From contig NZ_QGNA01000002.1 in assembly GCF_003173615.1 (NCBI RefSeq), positions 372,001-436,000 of the forward strand: 64,000 nucleotides of DNA, given 5' to 3'. Below are positions 57,085 to 64,000 of the stretch, in pieces. The notes beneath the pieces were generated by a model. That model saw only the letters and a program-made list of their open reading frames with translations, was not told where the DNA came from and searched no databases. Source of the stretch: Falsiroseomonas bella (lineage in GTDB: Bacteria > Pseudomonadota > Alphaproteobacteria > Acetobacterales > Acetobacteraceae). Positions within the stretch are counted from its first letter, which is position 1; every line of letters starts with the position of its first letter. A program made the position numbers and the translations under genes.

Positions 57085-57957
57085 ATGCCGACGAAGATCG
57101 AAAAGGACGCCCTGACGGGCACCGACACCACCGGCCATGAATGGGACGGGCTCAAGGAGCTGAACACGCCCCTGCCGAAATGGTGGCTCTATGTGATGTA
57201 TGCGACGATCGCCTTCTCGCTGGTCTGGGTCATCCTCTACCCGGCCTTCCCGATCCGCGGCGCCACCGGCGTCACCGGATGGATCGCGCGGGAAGCGGTG
57301 ATGCAGGACGTCGCCGCCGCGAATGAGCGGATGGCGCCGATGCTGAACCGCATCCGCGAAGCCACCCCGCAGCAGATCGCGGCCGACCCCGACCTGCGCG
57401 CCTTCGCGATGGCCGGCGGGCGCATCGCCTTCGCCAACAACTGCGCCGGCTGCCACGGCGCGGGCGGGCAGGGCGCGCAGGGCGGCTTCCCCAGCCTTGC
57501 CGATGACGACTGGATCTGGGGCGGCAGCTACGACGCCATCCTGCAGACCATCCGCCACGGCATCCGCGCCGGCGAAAGCGATGAGGAGCGCACCAGCATG
57601 ATGCCGCGCTTCGTCGCCGACGGCGTGCTGACCGTGCCGCAGGTCAACGACGTCGCCGCCTATGTCGCCTCGCTCGGCGGCAGCACCGACGACGCCGCGG
57701 CGGTGGAGCGCGGCAAGCCGCTCTACGCCGACAACTGCGCCTCCTGCCACGGCGAGAATGCCGAGGGTAACCGGGATGTCGGCGCGCCGCGGCTCAACGA
57801 CCGGATCTGGCTGCATGGCGGCGACCGCCACGCGATCGCGCGCTTCATCGCGAATCCCCGCATGGGCGTGATGCCGGCCTGGGGCGGCCGCCTCGATCCG
57901 GCGACCATGAACATGCTGGCCGTCTACGTGCACGCGCTCGGCGGCGGCGAGAACTGA
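57085..57957 (+). CDS. ccoP: cbb3 oxidase di-heme subunit III
   Basis: The 290-residue product has the N-terminal CcoP domain (GTDTTGHEWDGLKELNTPLP, KWWLYVMYATIAFSLVWVIL), then two cytochrome c domains with CAGCH and CASCH heme motifs and axial Met contexts SMMPRF and GVMPAWGG. It accepts electrons from soluble cytochrome c. Confidence 0.97.
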   Translation: MPTKIEKDALTGTDTTGHEWDGLKELNTPLPKWWLYVMYATIAFSLVWVILYPAFPIRGATGVTGWIAREAVMQDVAAANERMAPMLNRIREATPQQIAADPDLRAFAMAGGRIAFANNCAGCHGAGGQGAQGGFPSLADDDWIWGGSYDAILQTIRHGIRAGESDEERTSMMPRFVADGVLTVPQVNDVAAYVASLGGSTDDAAAVERGKPLYADNCASCHGENAEGNRDVGAPRLNDRIWLHGGDRHAIARFIANPRMGVMPAWGGRLDPATMNMLAVYVHALGGGEN

Positions 57958-57965
57958 GCAGGGCC

Positions 57966-59480
57966 ATGAACGACGTCACGGCACGCGCGAAGCTGTCTCC
58001 GGCGGGCGGGTCCCCGCCGCCGGACCAGCCGCTCTACGCGAACCGCCAGAAGGTCTATCCGAAGGCGGTGTCGGGTCCGGTGCGCCGGGCCAAGTGGGCC
58101 GTGCTCGTCGTCTGCCTCGCGCTCTACTACCTGCTGCCCTGGATCCGCTGGGACCGCGGCCCCGGCGCGCCCGACCAGGCGGTGCTCGTGGACATGACCC
58201 ATGGCCGCCTCTACTTCTTCTTCTTCGAGATCTGGCCGCAGGAGGTCTATTTCCTCACCGGCCTGCTGATCCTCGGCGCGATCGCGCTGTTCGCCGCGAC
58301 GTCGCTCTTCGGCCGCGTCTGGTGCGGTTTCGCCTGCCCGCAGACAGTCTGGACGGACCTGTTCATGTGGGTCGAACGGAAGATCCAGGGCGACCGCAAC
58401 GAGCGCATGCGCCTCGACAAGGCGCCCTGGACCGCCATGAAGTGGCGCAAGAAGGTGCTGACCCACGCGGCCTGGCTTGCCATCGCCATGGCGACCGGCG
58501 GCGCCTGGATCATGTATTTCAACGACGCCATCGAGCTCTGGCCCAAGTTCTTCACCGGCCAGGCCGGCGCGGGTGTCTACCTGTTCTTCTGGCTCTTCAC
58601 GGGCACCACCTATCTGCTCGCCGGCTGGGCGCGGGAGCAGGTCTGCACCTACATGTGCCCCTGGCCGCGCTTCCAGGCCGCGATGCTGGACGAGAACTCC
58701 CTCGTCGTCTCCTACCGCGCCTGGCGCGGCGAGCCGCGCGGCAAGGCCAAGGCCGAAGGCATCGGCGACTGCGTTGACTGCATGGCCTGCGTCAATGTCT
58801 GCCCCACCGGCATCGACATCCGCGACGGCCAGCAGCTGGAATGCATCGGCTGCGGCCTCTGCATCGACGCCTGCGACGACATCATGGGCAAGCTCGGCCG
58901 CCCGAAGGGCCTGATCGCCTTCGAGACGCTGAAGAACATCGCCGCCTCGGAAGGCGCGACGCGGTCCATGTCCCCCTGCGCCGCCCGCACCGAGGCCGGG
59001 ATGGGCGTGCGGCACGTGCCGAACTTCATCCGTGCGCGAACCATCATCTATGCCGGCGTGCTGGCGGCCGTGGTCGCGGTGATGCTCGGCGCCTGGCTGC
59101 TGCGCCAGGAGGTCACGCTCGCCGTGCTGCGCGACCGCGCGCCGCTCTATGTGCGGCTGGCCGATGGCGGCGTGCGCAACGCCTACACGCTGAAGATCGC
59201 CAACAAGACCCGCGATGCCGGCACGCTGACGCTGGCGCTCGAGAGCCACGCGCCGCTGACGCTCTCGATCCAGGAAGCGCCCGAGGCCGGCCCCAACCGG
59301 TTCACCGTGAACACGCGGGCGGACGGCCTGACGGAATGGCGGGCGCTGGCCACGCTGCCGCCGGGCGCGCGCATGCGTGAGAGCACGGAGATCACCTTCC
59401 GCCTGCTCGATGCGCGTGGCCGCACCGTGGCGCGGACCGACAGCGTCTTCCTCGCCCCGCATGAGGAGCACCGCCGATGA
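57966..59480 (+). CDS. ccoG: cbb3 oxidase assembly protein CcoG
   Basis: A 504-residue membrane ferredoxin-like protein (FixG/RdxA). It has five membrane segments, RVWCGFACPQTVWTDLFMWVE, a ferredoxin part with CVDCMACVNVCPTG and CIGCGLCIDACDD, and a C-terminal Ig-like domain. CcoG is reported to reduce copper for CcoN. Located eight bases after ccoP; its end overlaps ccoH (ATGA). Confidence 0.95.
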   Translation: MNDVTARAKLSPAGGSPPPDQPLYANRQKVYPKAVSGPVRRAKWAVLVVCLALYYLLPWIRWDRGPGAPDQAVLVDMTHGRLYFFFFEIWPQEVYFLTGLLILGAIALFAATSLFGRVWCGFACPQTVWTDLFMWVERKIQGDRNERMRLDKAPWTAMKWRKKVLTHAAWLAIAMATGGAWIMYFNDAIELWPKFFTGQAGAGVYLFFWLFTGTTYLLAGWAREQVCTYMCPWPRFQAAMLDENSLVVSYRAWRGEPRGKAKAEGIGDCVDCMACVNVCPTGIDIRDGQQLECIGCGLCIDACDDIMGKLGRPKGLIAFETLKNIAASEGATRSMSPCAARTEAGMGVRHVPNFIRARTIIYAGVLAAVVAVMLGAWLLRQEVTLAVLRDRAPLYVRLADGGVRNAYTLKIANKTRDAGTLTLALESHAPLTLSIQEAPEAGPNRFTVNTRADGLTEWRALATLPPGARMRESTEITFRLLDARGRTVARTDSVFLAPHEEHRR

Positions 59481-59964
59481 GCGACAGCACTCTTCCTCCC
59501 GGCGCAGATTTCGACCCGCGCCGCAGCCGCTGGATCCCCTGGGCCTTCGTCGGCGCCTTCGTGGTGATCATCGCGGTGAACATGGTGCTCGTCGTCGCAT
59601 CGCTGAGCACCTTCACCGGGCTGACCACGGCGCATTCCTATGATCGCGGCCGCGCCTACAACGCGGTGCTGGCGGAAGCCGCGCGGCAGGATGCGCTCGG
59701 CTGGACGGCGCAGGTCACGCTGGAGGGCGAGGCCCTGGCCGTCGCGGTCACGGACCGCGAGGGCCTGCCGGTCGGTGGAAGGCTGGAAGGCGCGCTGCTG
59801 CGGCCGCTCGAAGGCACGCAGCTGCCGCTTGACTTCGCCGCCGCGGGCACCGGCCGCTTCCTGGCCCATGCCGCGCTGCCCGCCTCCGGCCAGTGGGAGG
59901 CGCGGCTGACGCTGCATGGGGCGGACGGTGCACGCTTCGACATCCGCCAGCGGGTCTTCGCACG

Positions 59965-59968
<4 letters not shown>
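59477..59968 (+). CDS. ccoH: cbb3 oxidase assembly protein CcoH
   Basis: The 163-residue FixH-family product has one N-terminal membrane segment (IPWAFVGAFVVIIAVNMVLV) and a periplasmic domain with TGLTTAHSYDRGRAYNAVLA and a C-terminal FDIRQRVF. It is required to assemble the oxidase with CcoI. It overlaps the genes on both sides by four bases. Confidence 0.93.
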
Positions 59969-62324
<2,356 letters not shown>

Positions 62325-62328
<4 letters not shown>

Positions 62329-62486
62329 ATGCTCTGGTTTTCCTGGTGCCCGCGGCGCTGGCGCTCGGCCTGCTCGGCCTCGCCTTCTTCCTCTGGACGC
62401 TGAAGTCGCGCCAATACGACGACCTCGACGGCGCGGCCAGCCGCATCCTGTTCGACGACCTGCCACGGAAGGACAACAAGCCATGA
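62325..62486 (+). CDS. ccoS: cbb3 oxidase maturation protein CcoS
   Basis: A 53-residue protein with one membrane segment (LVFLVPAALALGLLGLAFFL) and the family tail WTLKSRQYDDLDGAASRILF. CcoS is needed for insertion of cofactors into CcoN. Its ATG overlaps the ccoI stop and its stop overlaps the next small gene (ATGA both times). Confidence 0.93.
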
Positions 62487-62662
62487 TCTATTTCGTCGTT
62501 CTCAGCGCGATCCTCTCGGTGCTCGGCCTTGCCGCCATCGCGGCTGCGCAGGAAATTGGGTTGCTGCTGTTCGGCTACGGGCTGTTTGCCTTCGGCGTGC
62601 TCTTCGCCCTGTTCCTGGTGAAGCGGCATTTCGACTTCGCGGACGGCTCCGCCCGCCACTGA
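62483..62662 (+). CDS. Small membrane protein at the end of the cco operon
   Basis: A 59-residue protein with two membrane segments (VVLSAILSVLGLAAIAAAQE and GLLLFGYGLFAFGVLFALFL) and the tail VKRHFDFADG. Its ATG overlaps the ccoS stop, so it is translated as part of ccoGHIS. Similar short proteins occur after ccoS in other alphaproteobacteria as far as I recall, but no function is known to me. Confidence 0.8.
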   Translation: MIYFVVLSAILSVLGLAAIAAAQEIGLLLFGYGLFAFGVLFALFLVKRHFDFADGSARH

Positions 62663-62664
62663 CC

Positions 62665-62686
62665 ACCGCAACGGAACCGTTGCGGT
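62665..62686 (+). terminator. Hairpin at the end of the cco operon
   Basis: A perfect 10-bp inverted repeat, ACCGCAACGG / CCGTTGCGGT around AA, begins three bases after the last cco-linked stop codon. It has no T-run. It could equally be an operator for the following lipoprotein gene. Confidence 0.45.
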
Positions 62687-62751
62687 AGCGGCCGACCCGC
62701 GCGACACTGCCAATCCAGGGCCCCACGTGCCCGGTTGAGGGAGATCGCCAC

Positions 62752-63369
62752 ATGAAGTCCGCTCGCATGCTTCTGGCCGCGCTTGGCGCGGCTGGCCTTG
62801 TGGCCTGCGCCGACCAACAGGCCGCCGCGCCCGCCGCGGCGCCGGCCGCCGCGCCGCCGCCCCAGGCCGCCGCCGTCGCGACCACGACGCAGCGCACCGC
62901 CGTGGTGGAGACCGTGAACATGCGCGAGCGCTCCGTCCTGCTGCGCGGCGATGCCGGCTCACAGAACGGGGTGCTGGCGACCATCCGCGTCGGCCCGCAG
63001 GTGCGCAACCTGGCGCAGGTCAAGCCGGGCGACCGCGTCGTCTACACCGTCACGGATGCCGTGGCCGCGGTGATCGCGAAGCCGGGCGACGGCGCGGGCC
63101 CCGCGGGCGCTGCGGTGGTCGCGAGCCGCGCGGCGCCGGGCGAGCGCCCCGCCGCGAGCATCACCGAGGGCACCCGGGTACGCGTGCGCGTTGATTCGGT
63201 GGATCTGGGCCGGAACACCGTGACCTTCACTGATCCGGACGGCCAGCAGCGCACCGTCCGCGTGCAGGATCCCCGCATGCGCCAGTTCATCCGCACCCTG
63301 CACCAGGGCGACATGGTGGATGTGGTGCTGATCGAGACCGCTGACCTGCGCGTGCTGCCGCCGGCCTGA
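62752..63369 (+). CDS. Lipoprotein of unknown function
   Basis: A 205-residue protein with a lipoprotein signal (MLLAALGAAGLVAC, lipobox Cys near 19), an Ala/Pro-rich linker (20-45) and two similar beta-rich halves: VVETVNMRERSVLLRGDAGS with VKPGDRVVYTV, and VRVDSVDLGRNTVTFTDPDG with LHQGDMVDVVLIE. The halves look like a duplicated small barrel domain. GAGGGAGATCGCCAC precedes the ATG. No family name recognised. Confidence 0.75.
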   Translation: MKSARMLLAALGAAGLVACADQQAAAPAAAPAAAPPPQAAAVATTTQRTAVVETVNMRERSVLLRGDAGSQNGVLATIRVGPQVRNLAQVKPGDRVVYTVTDAVAAVIAKPGDGAGPAGAAVVASRAAPGERPAASITEGTRVRVRVDSVDLGRNTVTFTDPDGQQRTVRVQDPRMRQFIRTLHQGDMVDVVLIETADLRVLPPA

Positions 63370-63394
63370 CGCCGGCGCGATCGCCTGTGCCGGC

Positions 63395-63850
63395 TCAACC
63401 CGGCACGGGCGACAATTCCCTCTTCAGGCAGCGCAGCGCGAAACTGGTGCGCGTGTGCCGCACGCCGGGCAGGCGGTAGAGCTGGTCCCGCAGCAACCGC
63501 TCATAGCCGACGGTGCCGCCGACCGCGGCCTTTATGACGTAGTCGTATTCCCCCGTGACCAGGTGACATTCCAGGATCTCGGGAATGGCCTGCACCGCTT
63601 CCTCGAAGCGCTTCAGATGCGCCTCGTCGTGGCGTTCCATCATCACCTCGATGAACACCGTGTCGGGCAGGCCGAGCGCCGCCTGATCCAGCAGCGCGGC
63701 ATAGCCGCGGATCACACCGGCCTGTTCCAGCCGCTTCACCCGCGTCCAGCAGGGGGAGGGAGACAATCCCACCTCCTCCGCCAGTTCGGTGTTGGTCAGC
63801 CGGCCCTGCCGCGCCAGGGCCCGAAGGATCTTCTTGTCGATTGCGTCCAT
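63395..63850 (-). CDS. Lrp/AsnC-family transcriptional regulator
   Basis: A 151-residue regulator: N-terminal winged helix (AIDKKILRALARQGRLTNTE, LAEEVGLSPSPCWTRVKRLE) and a C-terminal RAM/AsnC ligand domain (LECHLVTGEYDYVIKAAV). Such proteins sense amino acids and often control a divergently transcribed catabolic gene, here the gene starting at 63942. Confidence 0.93.
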   Translation of the reverse strand: MDAIDKKILRALARQGRLTNTELAEEVGLSPSPCWTRVKRLEQAGVIRGYAALLDQAALGLPDTVFIEVMMERHDEAHLKRFEEAVQAIPEILECHLVTGEYDYVIKAAVGGTVGYERLLRDQLYRLPGVRHTRTSFALRCLKRELSPVPG

Positions 63851-63941
63851 GGCAGAAGCCTATTTCGTTCGTTCGGCAGCGCACAACGAAATACGGAAGC
63901 ATCCTCTTCGCAAGCCAGCGCATCCTTCCCATAGTCCAGGA

Positions 63942-64000
63942 ATGAACGGAGCCACCGCCATGGGCAGTCTCACGCGCCCCGAAGCGAGCCTCGAGGACAA
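63942..64000 (+). CDS. Start of a gene divergent from the Lrp regulator (partial)
   Basis: A frame opens with ATG 63942 (MNGATAMGSLTRPEASLED) and runs off the right edge; ATG 63960 is an in-frame alternative. The AGTCCAGGA before 63942 is a plausible ribosome binding site. The short stretch MGSLTRPEASLEDK-like is reminiscent of the N terminus of indolepyruvate ferredoxin oxidoreductases, which often neighbour Lrp/AsnC genes, but twenty residues cannot establish this. Confidence 0.45.
   Translation, partial: MNGATAMGSLTRPEASLED

Overview
The window is a very GC-rich (about 70 percent by eye), gene-dense stretch of bacterial chromosome. A circularly permuted two-piece tmRNA gene, a PhyR/NepR/EcfG general stress cassette, an alphaproteobacterial-type SspB and a ccoNOQP-GHIS operon together point to an alphaproteobacterium. 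The style of the proteins suggests Rhodospirillales, possibly Acetobacteraceae (inference). I see no phage, intact insertion sequence, CRISPR array or replication origin.

Layout. 0-3.4 kb: the end of a peptide-type ABC substrate-binding protein, class I fumarase, sspB, a pair of GC-rich direct repeats, and ssrA (minus strand) with a strong terminator. 3.5-7.1 kb: thyX, a small membrane protein, an HD-domain phosphohydrolase and a ribokinase-family gene with overlapping ends, then a CPBP protease. 7.1-12.6 kb: the Fe-S carrier mrp, divergent from hflK-hflC-DUF2065-degP. 12.6-18.1 kb: serB, miaA, ilvB-ilvN-ilvC. 18.2-24.3 kb: racemase-like protein, SOUL lipoprotein, small secreted protein, PuuE-like deacetylase, a 52-aa membrane protein and a 1049-aa AsmA/YhdP-like protein. 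24.3-25.3 kb: an anomalous kilobase next to tRNA-Lys(CTT) with two small candidate genes. 25.4-31.3 kb: the cell-shape operon mreB-mreC-mreD-[repeat ORF]-mrdA-rodA, in which three 114-bp repeats form an ORF coupled to both neighbours.

31.5-36.9 kb: glycine-zipper lipoprotein, an SbmA/YddA-like ABC transporter with a secreted partner, DUF1328, then phyR, two ECF sigma factors and nepR. Two candidate EcfG-type promoters (xGAAC or GCAAC, N16, CGTT) lie upstream of the lipoprotein and of DUF1328, which would place both under the local stress switch. 36.9-38.8 kb: leuA with a candidate leucine-rich leader peptide. 38.8-41.7 kb: three secreted proteins sharing a GYRxGR(E/D)xERRR motif, plus a PRC-barrel protein. 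41.7-49.3 kb: an adenylate-forming ligase, a complete LivFGMHK branched-chain/aromatic-type ABC transporter and a ThDP-dependent decarboxylase-like enzyme, probably one uptake and catabolism module.

49.4-62.7 kb: RlpA-like protein, a SafE-type membrane protein behind an FNR-like box, a 994-aa RTX repeat protein, a DUF2189 membrane protein, a perfect FNR box, then ccoNOQP and ccoGHIS and a conserved-looking 59-aa membrane protein: a complete high-affinity cbb3 oxidase with its assembly genes under probable oxygen control. 62.7-64 kb: a lipoprotein, an Lrp/AsnC regulator and the first codons of a divergent gene.
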